Assembly: GCA_002083525.1 (NCBI GenBank)
Contig: LWDM01000043.1
Coordinates: 1 to 11,100, forward strand
Direction: 5' to 3'
DNA length: 11,100 bases
From: Proteobacteria bacterium SG_bin9
GTDB taxonomy: Bacteria > Pseudomonadota > Alphaproteobacteria > Rhizobiales > Xanthobacteraceae
The notes under the pieces were generated by a model. It was not told where the DNA came from. It saw nothing but the letters and a program-made list of their open reading frames with translations, and searched no databases. A program made the translations under genes and the position numbers. Shown here piece by piece: positions 1-7,225 of the stretch. Position 1 is the stretch's first letter; each line of letters begins with the position of its first letter.

Positions 1-2
1 GC

Positions 3-578
3 ATCGGCGCGAGCATCTGGAACTTCGTCACCTATGCCTTGCTGCACGCCGATCTGAGCCACATCGGTTTCAACATCCTCTGGTTCCTGCCGTTTGGCAG
101 CGCGGTTGCGCGCCGCTTCGGTCCGCTGCGCTTCTTTCTGTTCATGGCAGTGACCGCGGTCGCGGGCGCCGCCGCTCATTTGCTGACGCATGAAGGCGAA
201 GTCGCGCCGATGATCGGTGCCTCGGCTGCGGTCTCGGGCGCGATGGCCGCCGCCATCCGCTTCGCATTCGCACGCGGCAGCTTCCTGTCGTTCCGCCGCC
301 GCGATGCGGACGCGGACACCGCCGCGCAGGTGCCAGCGCTGCCGCTGTGGCGGTCGCTGCAAAATCCGCGCGTGCTCGGCTTCCTCGCCGTGTGGTTCGG
401 CATCAACATCATCTTCGGCATGGGCTCGATCGCGATCGGCGCGCCGCAGAGCATTGCCTGGCAGGCACATATTGGCGGCTTCGCGGCCGGACTTCTGCTG
501 TTCTCGCTGTTCGATCCGGTCGCGCGCGACAACGGCGAGCCGATGCGCGCACCGGCTGATGCGTCCGATCGCGGCTAG
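3..578 (+). CDS. Rhomboid family intramembrane serine protease (N-terminus cut by window edge)
   Basis: The reading frame is open from the window edge to the TAG at 576-578, so the true start lies upstream. Rhomboids cut transmembrane substrates inside the membrane with a Ser-His dyad. The visible part has the second-helix motif HxxxxHxxxN (HADLSHIGFN, about 45-74), the serine motif GASAAVSG with the nucleophile Ser codon at 222-224, and the catalytic His in WQAHIGG (codon 468-470). Between these are hydrophobic helices separated by a charged cytoplasmic-type loop (RRRDADAD). About 190 residues remain, so only the first helix or so seems lost to the left. All catalytic residues are visible and an active protease is expected. 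The substrate cannot be told from sequence. The next gene starts 300 bp downstream and is probably a separate transcription unit. Confidence 0.9.
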   Translation: MGASIWNFVTYALLHADLSHIGFNILWFLPFGSAVARRFGPLRFFLFMAVTAVAGAAAHLLTHEGEVAPMIGASAAVSGAMAAAIRFAFARGSFLSFRRRDADADTAAQVPALPLWRSLQNPRVLGFLAVWFGINIIFGMGSIAIGAPQSIAWQAHIGGFAAGLLLFSLFDPVARDNGEPMRAPADASDRG

Positions 579-878
579 TTCTCGTGCTTGCGGGCACTGG
601 CGAATTGTTCCATCATCATTGCTGACGCACACGCGAGCGCTTGCCTCGCAGTGCAACAGCATTGATGGAGGCAGGTCGGGCGGATCGCGCAAGGCCGGTT
701 TCAATGCAGACCGGCAGCCCAAGTGCGCAATAGATGTGCGCAACTAAAGTGCGCAACCAAACCGGTTTTCGGCCGTTTTCGTTTGGCATCTTTTCGGATG
801 CAGCATCTTTTTCACGTGCAGTGACCGATATCTCATGAACTTCCGTCCGCACTGCGGCCGGTTGCTGGGAGGGCGACA
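579..878. other. 300-bp intergenic region, probable CBS-gene promoter region
   Basis: No convincing gene lies here. The frames that stay open look like shadows, with arginine-rich or low-complexity translations and no good ribosome site. The region holds a short tandem repeat (723-761) and a locally AT-richer stretch (about 760-835), which would suit a promoter for the CBS gene at 879. I could not fix a -35/-10 pair with confidence. Confidence 0.5.
723..761 (+). repeat. Three tandem copies of a 13-bp repeat with palindromic core TGCGCA
   Basis: Units start at exactly 13-bp steps: 723 GTGCGCAATAGAT, 736 GTGCGCAACTAAA, 749 GTGCGCAACCAAA. The first eight bases are identical in all three and the last two units differ at a single position. 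The core TGCGCA is its own reverse complement. The array lies 118 bp upstream of the CBS gene start. It could be a cluster of protein-binding sites or a small slipped-strand repeat. Nothing in the sequence names the binding protein. Confidence 0.75.
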
Positions 879-1307
879 ATGACGGTGAAGGCAATTCTCG
901 GTTCGAAAGGCAGCCAGGTCATCGCGGTCAAACCGGATGACAAGCTGTCGACGGCGGTGAAGCTTCTGGCGGAGCGCAGGATCGGCGCGGTGCTGGTGAT
1001 GACCGACCGGCACATGGACGGTATTCTCTCCGAGCGCGACATCGTGCGCGTGCTGCATGAGCGCGGCGCGGCCGTGCTCGATGAGCCGGTGAGCGCGGTG
1101 ATGACGCGCAAGGTCATCACCTGCAGGAGCGCCGACACGGTGAGCGCGATCATGGAAAAGATGACCGCCGGAAAATTCCGCCATCTGCCGGTGGTCGAGA
1201 ACGATATCGTGATCGGTCTCATCTCGATCGGCGACATCGTCAAACAGCGCGTGCAGGAATACGAGAACGAGCAGGAAGCGCTGCGCGACTACATCAAGAC
1301 GGCCTGA
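879..1307 (+). CDS. Stand-alone CBS-pair (tandem CBS domain) protein
   Basis: This 142-residue protein is almost wholly two CBS domains, about residues 10-65 and 72-128. The matching motifs GILSERDIVR (48-57) and GLISIGDIVK (113-122) each carry the Asp that in CBS pairs usually contacts an adenosine ribose. CBS pairs (Bateman modules) bind AMP, ATP, SAM or similar ligands and act as energy or ligand sensors. Small stand-alone versions are common in alphaproteobacteria and their partners are mostly unknown. The ATG at 879 has a strong GGGAGG at 867-872. A charged C-terminal tail (EYENEQEALRDYI) probably forms a helix. There is no signal peptide or membrane segment, so it should be cytoplasmic. 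The gene converges on the patatin gene with an 18-bp gap. The ligand and partner are not visible from sequence. Confidence 0.9.
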   Translation: MTVKAILGSKGSQVIAVKPDDKLSTAVKLLAERRIGAVLVMTDRHMDGILSERDIVRVLHERGAAVLDEPVSAVMTRKVITCRSADTVSAIMEKMTAGKFRHLPVVENDIVIGLISIGDIVKQRVQEYENEQEALRDYIKTA

Positions 1308-1325
1308 TCCCGTCTCTGATTTCGT

Positions 1326-2357
1326 TCATGGCGTCGAGCTCTGGCCGGTGCCGGGCGTATCGCTCGCCACCGGCGCGACGATCTGAATCGCCTCCTGGAT
1401 CGACTCGATGGCGCGCTCGGCCGCGCGCGCGCCATGTGCCATGGTTTCCTCGGCGCGATGAAAGTCGAACCAGCCGATCTTGCCGACCCGCGGCGAGATC
1501 AGGACGTCCGGCGGATCGCCGGCGAGCCGCGCGCGGGTGATGCGGTCCTGCATGATGTTGAAGGCGTCGACCATCACGGTCGAAATGCCGGGACGGCCGC
1601 CCGAGCCGAAGAACTCGCGCTTCACCGTTTTCTCCGCCGAGAAGAAACGGAAGCCGCGCCGCGGCTCCGCGACACTGATCGCGGCCTGCGGCACATCCGG
1701 CATCGTGCCGTGCGCGGCGATGGTCGCGCCGTGTCCGGCGACATCGGTCGATACGTTGGCGGCAATGACGATCTCGGCGCCGAGCGCGCGGGCCGCAGAG
1801 ACCGGCACCGGATTGACCAGCGCGCCGTCGACGAGCCAGCGATCCGCAATCAGCATCGGCTCGAAGATGCCGGGCAGTGCAAAGGACGCGCGCAGCGCAT
1901 CGACGAGACGGCCGTGGGTCAGCCAGATTTCATGGCCAGTCTTCACCTCGGTCGAGATGGCCGCGAACTTGATCGGCAATTCCTCGATCAGCATCTTGCC
2001 GAACGACGCCTCGAGCTGGCTCGCCAGCTTGCCGCCGCCGATGAGACCCGAACCGTTGAGGCGGATATCGAGGTAGCTCAGGATGTTGCGCGGCTGCAGG
2101 CTCTTCGCCCAGGCTTCCATCGTATCGAGATGCCCGCCGGCATAGGACGCGCCAACCACCGCTCCGATCGAGGTGCCGACGACGATGTCGGGGACGATAC
2201 CGTTGGCGAGCAGGGTGCGGATGATGCCGATGTGAGCGAAGCCGCGCGCGGCACCGCCGCCGAGCGCCAGGCCGATGGTCGGCCGCCGGGGTCTGTTGGA
2301 GGTCTCATCGCTGTCCGGCACGTTGCCCTGCCCAAACCTGATCAGTCCTTCCAGCAA
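1326..2357 (-). CDS. Patatin-like phospholipase / RssA-type serine hydrolase
   Basis: A 343-residue protein of the bacterial patatin family, which hydrolyses acyl ester bonds of lipids with a Ser-Asp dyad. The glycine-rich oxyanion loop GGGAARG is at residues 33-39, the nucleophile elbow GTSIG at 61-65 (Ser63), and the catalytic Asp in VDGA (Asp177). Further family blocks are ALRASFALPGIFEP (154-167) and LVNPVPV. There is no signal peptide or obvious membrane helix, so it is probably cytoplasmic or peripheral. The start is taken as the TTG at 2357, because GGAG sits 8 bases upstream on the coding strand. A GTG at 2321 is an alternative and would remove 12 poorly conserved residues. The tail beyond about residue 315 is Ala/Ser/Thr-rich and lies outside the core. 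The gene is divergent from the exported protein at 2560. The substrate is not predictable. Confidence 0.88.
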   Translation of the reverse strand: MLEGLIRFGQGNVPDSDETSNRPRRPTIGLALGGGAARGFAHIGIIRTLLANGIVPDIVVGTSIGAVVGASYAGGHLDTMEAWAKSLQPRNILSYLDIRLNGSGLIGGGKLASQLEASFGKMLIEELPIKFAAISTEVKTGHEIWLTHGRLVDALRASFALPGIFEPMLIADRWLVDGALVNPVPVSAARALGAEIVIAANVSTDVAGHGATIAAHGTMPDVPQAAISVAEPRRGFRFFSAEKTVKREFFGSGGRPGISTVMVDAFNIMQDRITRARLAGDPPDVLISPRVGKIGWFDFHRAEETMAHGARAAERAIESIQEAIQIVAPVASDTPGTGQSSTP

Positions 2358-2559
2358 CGCCCGTTCTCCAAGCTTCCGACTGCGGTAAGTTCCAGACGGC
2401 CGGATGGGTTCCGGAGGTCAGTTATACCGTTATGTTCAAGCTAATGAGCGGGAATCGTGCCCTTATTCTGACAACGGAGCTATCGGCCAACCATGACCGT
2501 CCGGCGACAGGAGGGTGGTCAGGCTTGAATTTGCCGCGTTTTCGGTGAAAAACCCGGCG
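2358..2559. promoter_or_regulatory. Divergent intergenic region between patatin and exported-protein genes
   Basis: About 200 bp separate the two divergent starts, so promoters for both genes should lie here. It includes an AT-richer stretch around 2418-2475. A perfect AGGAGG is at 2509-2514, directly against a GTG at 2515 and so too close to serve it well. I could not assign -35/-10 boxes reliably. Confidence 0.4.
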
Positions 2560-3609
2560 ATGACAGTGGTGGGGCGACTCTTCTCTGAGAATTGGCGGGC
2601 GATGGCCGGGGCATGTTTGCTCGCGGCTATGGTCGCTATGCCGCATCCCGCAACCGCCCAGTTCTTCTCCGACCGTCCGGCGCCCGTGCCGCCGGCGGCT
2701 GTACCTGAAACGCCCGGCGGAGCCATCAGCCTCGCGCCGCCGTCCGGGCCCGGTTCGGGGCCGCCAACTCTCCCGACCCAGGGTTTGCCGCCACCGCTCG
2801 TTCAGGCACCGGCTGCACCTGCGCCTCTCGCGCCGGCGCTGGCTCCCAACCAGGGCGTGCTCGCGCTGACTGCGAAGTTCGGCAAGGACTTGCCGGTGAT
2901 CACCAATGGATTGATCTGGCGCATCTATACGGATCGGCCCGATCCGACGACGGGGCAGTTCAAGCTGGTGCGCGAGGAGCGCTCACCGACGCCGAACATC
3001 GTGCTGCCGCCGGGCGGCTACGTGGTTCATGCCGCGCTCGGTCTCGTCAGCGCCGTGCGTCCGGTGACGCTGAAGCAGGAGACGATCCGCGAATCCTTCG
3101 AGCTTCCCGCCGGCGGTCTGCGCATCGAAGGCCGCGTCGGCACCTCGCGCATCCCGCAAGGCCAGATCACGTTCAGCGTGTTCAAGGGCAGCCAGTTCGA
3201 AGTCGGCGAGCGCGCGCCGGTGGCGTCGAACATTCCGGCCGCCGACGTCGTGCTTCTGCCGGAGGGCACCTATTACATCATCTCGAACTACGGCGACGCC
3301 AACTCGGTGGTGCGCTCGGATATCCGCGTCGGCGCCGGCAAGCTCACCGACGTGACGGTGACGCATCGCGCGGCCGTCATCACGCTGAAACTTGTCAGCG
3401 ATCGCGGCGGCGAGGCGCTCGCCAACACCGCGTGGTCGGTGATCACGCCGGCCGGCGACGTCATCAAGGAATCGACCGGCGCGTTTCCGCGCGTTGTGTT
3501 GTCGGAAGGCGAGTATCGCGCGATCGCGCGCAACGAAGGCAAGACGTTCGAGCGCGGCTTCAATGTCGTCAACGGCGTCGACGGCGAGATTGTCGTCACC
3601 GCGAAATAA
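2560..3609 (+). CDS. Exported proline-rich protein with three similar beta-rich modules
   Basis: From the ATG at 2560 this is 349 residues. A signal peptide is clear: a basic n-region, the hydrophobic run AGACLLAAMVAM and a cleavage site after ATA, at about residue 33. Next is a Pro/Ala-rich linker of about 65 residues that could cross periplasm or peptidoglycan. The rest, about 250 residues, is beta-rich and seems to be three related modules (about 2860-3114, 3115-3372, 3373-3606). Each has a strand like WRIY/FSVF/WSVI, then LPPGGY/LPEGTY/LSEGEY, then a final strand. I know this style from Ig-like modules in secreted or VWA-type proteins, but cannot name a family. GTGs at 2515 and 2545 are alternative starts that would lengthen the n-region. 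The first is jammed against AGGAGG. Function is unknown; a structural or adhesive envelope role is inference. Confidence 0.75.
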   Translation: MTVVGRLFSENWRAMAGACLLAAMVAMPHPATAQFFSDRPAPVPPAAVPETPGGAISLAPPSGPGSGPPTLPTQGLPPPLVQAPAAPAPLAPALAPNQGVLALTAKFGKDLPVITNGLIWRIYTDRPDPTTGQFKLVREERSPTPNIVLPPGGYVVHAALGLVSAVRPVTLKQETIRESFELPAGGLRIEGRVGTSRIPQGQITFSVFKGSQFEVGERAPVASNIPAADVVLLPEGTYYIISNYGDANSVVRSDIRVGAGKLTDVTVTHRAAVITLKLVSDRGGEALANTAWSVITPAGDVIKESTGAFPRVVLSEGEYRAIARNEGKTFERGFNVVNGVDGEIVVTAK

Positions 3610-3758
3610 CAAAACTGTCATAGTCTCTAATTCGCACTAACCCTCATTTCAGATAGCGCTGTTTTACCTCCGCATCTTCGTGCGAAGCCTGCTGCAACTT
3701 TACGCTGCATTAATCGGCAGAGCATCAGATCGCCCGCGGGAAGCGGAGGGAGTGATCG
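3610..3758 (+). promoter_or_regulatory. Intergenic leader upstream of the GGDEF-EAL gene
   Basis: This 149-bp gap is AT-richer than its flanks over about 3610-3720 and probably holds the promoter of the cyclic-di-GMP gene. The only structure I see is a small hairpin, CTTCG-TG-CGAAG (3676-3687), with no T-run after it, so I do not call a terminator. A clear ribosome site GGAGG lies at 3745-3749, nine bases before the ATG at 3759. Confidence 0.45.
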
Positions 3759-6221
3759 ATGGGTGCGATCGCAACAAAACAAAAGACAGCAGCGACGCTG
3801 CTCAACGATTTGGCAGTGCTTCAGCGCAAATGGCAGGCGGCCACGCGTCCTGATCGCAGTCTTCCGTCGTACGAAGAGATTATGCTCGGCAGTCTCGGCC
3901 GGCTGTCCGATCATATTGCGCTGTTGAAAGCCGACGACGCGTGTCTCCATGTCATTCGTGCAGGCCGCTACGTGCAACAGTGGCTCGGTGCCGAGGCTTA
4001 TGATGTGCCCGTCGCCGGACTGGTGCCGGATTGTGCACTCTCGTTTACCGAGACTGCAGCGTCCGCACTCAAGAACCGCAAGCCCTACCTCGGCGCGGCG
4101 CACTGCGCGCGCGACGGCATGATGCGGGTCTATGATATTCTGGCGATGCCGATGCGCTCGCGCGGCGGCGGCACCTACGTCGCGATCTACGTCAACGAGC
4201 GCGGCACGCGTTTCAATCTGCTCGACACCATCGTTGGCGCCAGCGCCGAAGGTATCCTGTCGCTTGCGGCAGTGCGCGACGAGCGCGGGCAACCGTTCGA
4301 TTTTCAGGTCGTCTATCTCAATCGCGGCGCGTCCGACCTTCTGGCGATCTCGCCGGAAGATCTGCAGTGGAGCCGGATCGGCAGCAGCGGCCATCAGCTT
4401 GGCGATCCGTCGGTGCTCGCGCGGCTGATCGATGTCGTGACCATGGGTGTCAGCCAGGCGTTTGAAGTCATGTGCGGCGACCGGTGCCTGCGTTTGAGCG
4501 CGGCGGTGTTCGGCGACCTGATTTCGCTGACCTTGACCGATGTGACCGAACTCAAGCGGCGCGAACGCTCCTCGCAGCTGCTGTTCAGCGGCAATCCGAT
4601 GCCGATGTGGCTGTTCGACATCGCGACCACTGAATTCATCGCCGTCAACGACGCGGCGGTCGAGCACTATGGCTACGACCGCGCCAGCTTCCTCAGCAAG
4701 AAGCTGCGCGATATCTGGCCGCGCGACGAATGGGAGGTGCACAGCGAGGCGCTGGGCAACCTCGGCGATGCCTATCACTCCAGCAACTGGCGGCATCTGA
4801 AGGCGGACGGCACCGAGATCGAGGTGCTGACCTTCGGCCGCCGCATGAATTTCGAGGGGCGCGACGCGTTTCTCGTCGCCGCCGTCGACATCACGGAGCG
4901 CCGCAAGGCGGAGGCGCGCGTCGCATACCTTGCGCATCACGATGCGCTGACGGGTTTGCCGAACCGCGTGCTCTATCTCGATCGGCTCAAGGCCGCGCTG
5001 GAGCGGGCGCCGGCAGACGGACGTGAGGTTGCGGTGCTCTGCGCCGATCTCGATCTGTTCAAGAACGTCAACGACTCGTTCGGTCATCCGGTCGGCGACC
5101 GGCTGCTCAAGCTGGTCGCGGCACGGCTGCGCGATGTGGCCGGCGTCAACAACCTCGTCGCGCGCCTTGGCGGCGACGAGTTCGCGATCGTACTGGAAGC
5201 CGACGCCGCTGCAGCAGCCGCTGGCGCGCTGGCAACGCGATTGATCCGTGCCTTGAGCGAGCCCTACGACATCGACGGCATCGAAATCGTCATCGGCGCC
5301 AGCGTTGGTATAGCCATTGCCCCGGGCGACGGCGCGACCAGTGACGAACTCCTGCGTAACGCCGACATGGCGCTCTACCGCGCCAAGGAAGAGGGCCGCG
5401 GCGCGCACTGCTTCTTCGAGAAAGACATGGACCGGCAGGCGCAGAAGCGCCGCATTCTCGAAACCGACCTGCGGCGCGCGCTCGCGCAGGGCGAATTCCA
5501 GATCCACTACCAGCCGTTGGTCGACGTCGCCGCCTACCGGATTGCCGGCTTCGAGGCGCTACTGCGCTGGAAACATCCTGAGAAGGGGATGATCTCGCCG
5601 GCCGAATTCATTCCGGTGGCCGAGGACATCGGCCTGATCGGCCCGATCGGCGAGTGGGTGCTGCGGCAAGCCTGCGAGGAGGCCACACGCTGGCCGGCGG
5701 AAACCAAGATCGCCGTCAATCTCTCGCCGGTGCAGTTCCGCAACCGCAACCTGGTGCAGACGGTGATGACCGCGCTGGCTCATTCGGGTCTTGCCGCGCA
5801 CCGGCTCGAACTCGAGATCACCGAGTCGCTTTTCCTCGCCGACAGCGAAGCCAATCTCGCGACGCTGCATGCCTTGCGCGCGCTCGGCGTGCGCATCTCG
5901 ATGGATGACTTCGGCACCGGCTACTCGTCGCTGAGCTACCTGCGCAGCTTCCCCTTCGACAAGATCAAGATCGATCGCTCGTTCGTGCGCGATCTGGCGA
6001 GCCGGCCCGACTGCGCCGCGATCGTGCGGGCGATCTCCGGCCTCGGCCGCAGCCTCAACATCACGACCACGGCGGAGGGCGTCGAGACCTCCGATCAACT
6101 CGACCGTCTGCGTGCAGAGGGCTGCGATCAGGTCCAGGGCTTCCTGTTCAGTCCCGCTCTGCCGGCGCAGGAGCTGGCAGCGCTGTTTGCGAAATTCGAA
6201 CGCGACGTGCGGGCGGCTTAG
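3759..6221 (+). CDS. Hybrid PAS-PAS-PAS-GGDEF-EAL cyclic-di-GMP synthase/phosphodiesterase
   Basis: An 820-residue protein with no signal peptide and no membrane helix, so probably a soluble sensor enzyme. The N-terminus resembles a PAS_5-type domain (about 25-145), followed by a divergent PAS (about 153-262) and a typical PAS (about 272-385, with NPMPMWLFD and AVNDAAVEHYGY). GGDEF spans about 388-555 with an intact GGDEF signature at 471-475, so diguanylate cyclase activity is possible. The RxxD inhibitory site expected just upstream is replaced by GVNN (462-465), so product inhibition through it is unlikely. EAL spans about 577-810 with the metal and catalytic set present: EALLRW (599-604), Asn654, Glu686/Glu689 (EITE), DDFGTGYSS (716-724), Lys737, EGVET (773-777) and QGF. 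Both activities are thus possible and which dominates cannot be read from sequence. The ATG at 3759 is preceded by GGAGG. It is probably monocistronic. Confidence 0.92.
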   Translation: MGAIATKQKTAATLLNDLAVLQRKWQAATRPDRSLPSYEEIMLGSLGRLSDHIALLKADDACLHVIRAGRYVQQWLGAEAYDVPVAGLVPDCALSFTETAASALKNRKPYLGAAHCARDGMMRVYDILAMPMRSRGGGTYVAIYVNERGTRFNLLDTIVGASAEGILSLAAVRDERGQPFDFQVVYLNRGASDLLAISPEDLQWSRIGSSGHQLGDPSVLARLIDVVTMGVSQAFEVMCGDRCLRLSAAVFGDLISLTLTDVTELKRRERSSQLLFSGNPMPMWLFDIATTEFIAVNDAAVEHYGYDRASFLSKKLRDIWPRDEWEVHSEALGNLGDAYHSSNWRHLKADGTEIEVLTFGRRMNFEGRDAFLVAAVDITERRKAEARVAYLAHHDALTGLPNRVLYLDRLKAALERAPADGREVAVLCADLDLFKNVNDSFGHPVGDRLLKLVAARLRDVAGVNNLVARLGGDEFAIVLEADAAAAAAGALATRLIRALSEPYDIDGIEIVIGASVGIAIAPGDGATSDELLRNADMALYRAKEEGRGAHCFFEKDMDRQAQKRRILETDLRRALAQGEFQIHYQPLVDVAAYRIAGFEALLRWKHPEKGMISPAEFIPVAEDIGLIGPIGEWVLRQACEEATRWPAETKIAVNLSPVQFRNRNLVQTVMTALAHSGLAAHRLELEITESLFLADSEANLATLHALRALGVRISMDDFGTGYSSLSYLRSFPFDKIKIDRSFVRDLASRPDCAAIVRAISGLGRSLNITTTAEGVETSDQLDRLRAEGCDQVQGFLFSPALPAQELAALFAKFERDVRAA

Positions 6222-6267
6222 GCGCGATCCGGAAAAGTGGACACCGGTTTTCCGAAGAGATCACGCG
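6222..6267. repeat. Rhizobiales-type dispersed palindromic repeat
   Basis: Between the convergent GGDEF-EAL and dehalogenase genes lies an imperfect palindrome. Inner arms CGGAAAA (6230-6236) and TTTTCCG (6248-6254) enclose an 11-base centre. Outer arms GCGCGATC (6222-6229) and GATCACGCG (6259-6267) pair partly through GATC. I recall very similar elements, with GATCCGGAAAAGTGG and CCGGTTTTCCG, in many intergenic sites of Bradyrhizobium, Rhodopseudomonas and relatives. That is from memory, not from a search. It may also help end transcription of the convergent genes, but it has no T-run. Confidence 0.7.
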
Positions 6268-7164
6268 TCAATAAGCGCTATCCGCGCAGTTCGCGGACGA
6301 AACCGGCCACCGCAGCGCCGATCTCGTCCGCGAGTCTTCCTGGATGAAGTGGATGCCCTTGACGGTGGTCTCGCGCTGGTTCGGCCAGGCGCGGCACACC
6401 TCGCGCTGACGGCCAACCAGGATCGAGCCCGGCTCGGCATTGATGAAGAGTTTGGGCACGTCCCTCTCTGCCAGCCAGGCGCTGTAGTCCTCCACCACCC
6501 TCACCACATCGGCTGGCTGTCCCTCGATCGGGATTTGCCGCGGCCATGTCAGCGTGGGACGGCGATCCTCGCCCGGCTGCATGAACGGCTTCAGGTAAAC
6601 CGCCATCTCCTCGTCGCTCATCTTGCGCATCACCGATCCCGGCAGCACGCGCTCGACGAAGATATTCTTCTGCAGGATCATCTCTTCGCCGGCTTCCGAG
6701 CGGAAACCCTGAAACGCCCGTTTGGCATTGTCCGGCCAGTCCGCCCAAGTCACCGGCGTCACGATGCCTTCCATGTAGGCGATGCCTTGCACGCGGTCGC
6801 GATGCCGGTTCGCCCAGTCGAAGCCGAGCGCTGAGCCCCAGTCGTGGATGACGAAGATGACGTTCTTGCCGAGATCGAGTTGATCCCATAGCGCGAACAG
6901 ATACTCGCGCTGTTCTGCATAGGTGTAGCGGGTGGGGCCGGAGTTCTCGAGCTTGTCGGATGAACCCATGCCGATCAGGTCGCAGGCGATCAGCCGCCCG
7001 AGGCCTTTGCAGTACGGCATGATGTTGCGCCAGAGATACGACGATGTCGGATTGCCGTGCTGAAAGACGATTGTCTCGCCCTGACCTTCGTCGATGTAGG
7101 CCATCCGCTTGCCCTTCACCGTGGCGAATTTTGTCTCGGCAAACGGCGCGGCGGAAATCGGCAT
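6268..7164 (-). CDS. Haloalkane dehalogenase, LinB-type (HLD-II), with apparent C-terminal frameshift
   Basis: An alpha/beta-hydrolase that would release halide from haloalkanes to give alcohols without a cofactor. Every key residue falls at LinB numbering: Asn38 and Trp109 (halide binding), the nucleophile Asp108 (HDWGS), Glu132 (AYMEG) and His272 (GIHFIQED). Blocks such as FQHGNPTSSYLWRNIMP and ACDLIGMG are nearly those of LinB. The ATG at 7164 has GAGGA five bases upstream, and longer readings to 7410 only overlap the haloacid dehalogenase gene. As read it has 298 residues and ends in unrelated sequence (RTRSALRW... after Ser278). One extra base at about 6330/6331 would restore PDEIGAAVAGFVRELRG and a TAG at 6278-6280, giving 295 residues (LinB has 296). 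All catalytic residues precede the break, but the last core helix is lost. It is last in the minus-strand operon, 61 bp after the haloacid dehalogenase. The native substrate is unknown. Confidence 0.9.
   Translation of the reverse strand: MPISAAPFAETKFATVKGKRMAYIDEGQGETIVFQHGNPTSSYLWRNIMPYCKGLGRLIACDLIGMGSSDKLENSGPTRYTYAEQREYLFALWDQLDLGKNVIFVIHDWGSALGFDWANRHRDRVQGIAYMEGIVTPVTWADWPDNAKRAFQGFRSEAGEEMILQKNIFVERVLPGSVMRKMSDEEMAVYLKPFMQPGEDRRPTLTWPRQIPIEGQPADVVRVVEDYSAWLAERDVPKLFINAEPGSILVGRQREVCRAWPNQRETTVKGIHFIQEDSRTRSALRWPVSSANCADSAY
6330..6331 (-). other. Probable single-base deletion site in the haloalkane dehalogenase gene
   Basis: On the coding strand the sequence reads GAC TCG CGG ACG AG. 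The family consensus Asp-Ser-Pro-Asp-Glu-Ile needs GAC TCG CCG GAC GAG ATC, which is exactly one extra C (a G on the plus strand). After that insertion the frame runs perfectly to a stop at 6278-6280 with the expected C-terminal helix sequence. Confidence 0.8.
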
Positions 7165-7225
7165 GGCTTTCCTCGGCTCTTGTTGATTGGTGCGCCTGCA
7201 CTGTGCCGTGCTTTGTCGTGGCGCG

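Noticed and set aside
616..894. A 92-codon minus-strand frame in the 579-878 gap
   Set aside because: No supporting ribosome site or family likeness, and it runs into the start of the CBS gene. I treat the gap as non-coding.
1434..2444. A 336-codon plus-strand frame opposite the patatin gene
   Set aside because: Its composition is typical of an antisense shadow (many D, R, A, G), it has no domain, and the opposite strand has complete patatin motifs.
3676..3687. CTTCG-TG-CGAAG as a terminator after the exported-protein gene
   Set aside because: The stem is only 5 bp with a two-base loop and there is no T-run; this occurs often by chance.
3627..5507. A 626-codon open frame on the minus strand opposite the GGDEF-EAL gene
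   Set aside because: It is wholly antisense to a gene with clear domains. Its translation is Arg/Ala/His-rich without a recognisable fold and looks like the usual third-position GC shadow.
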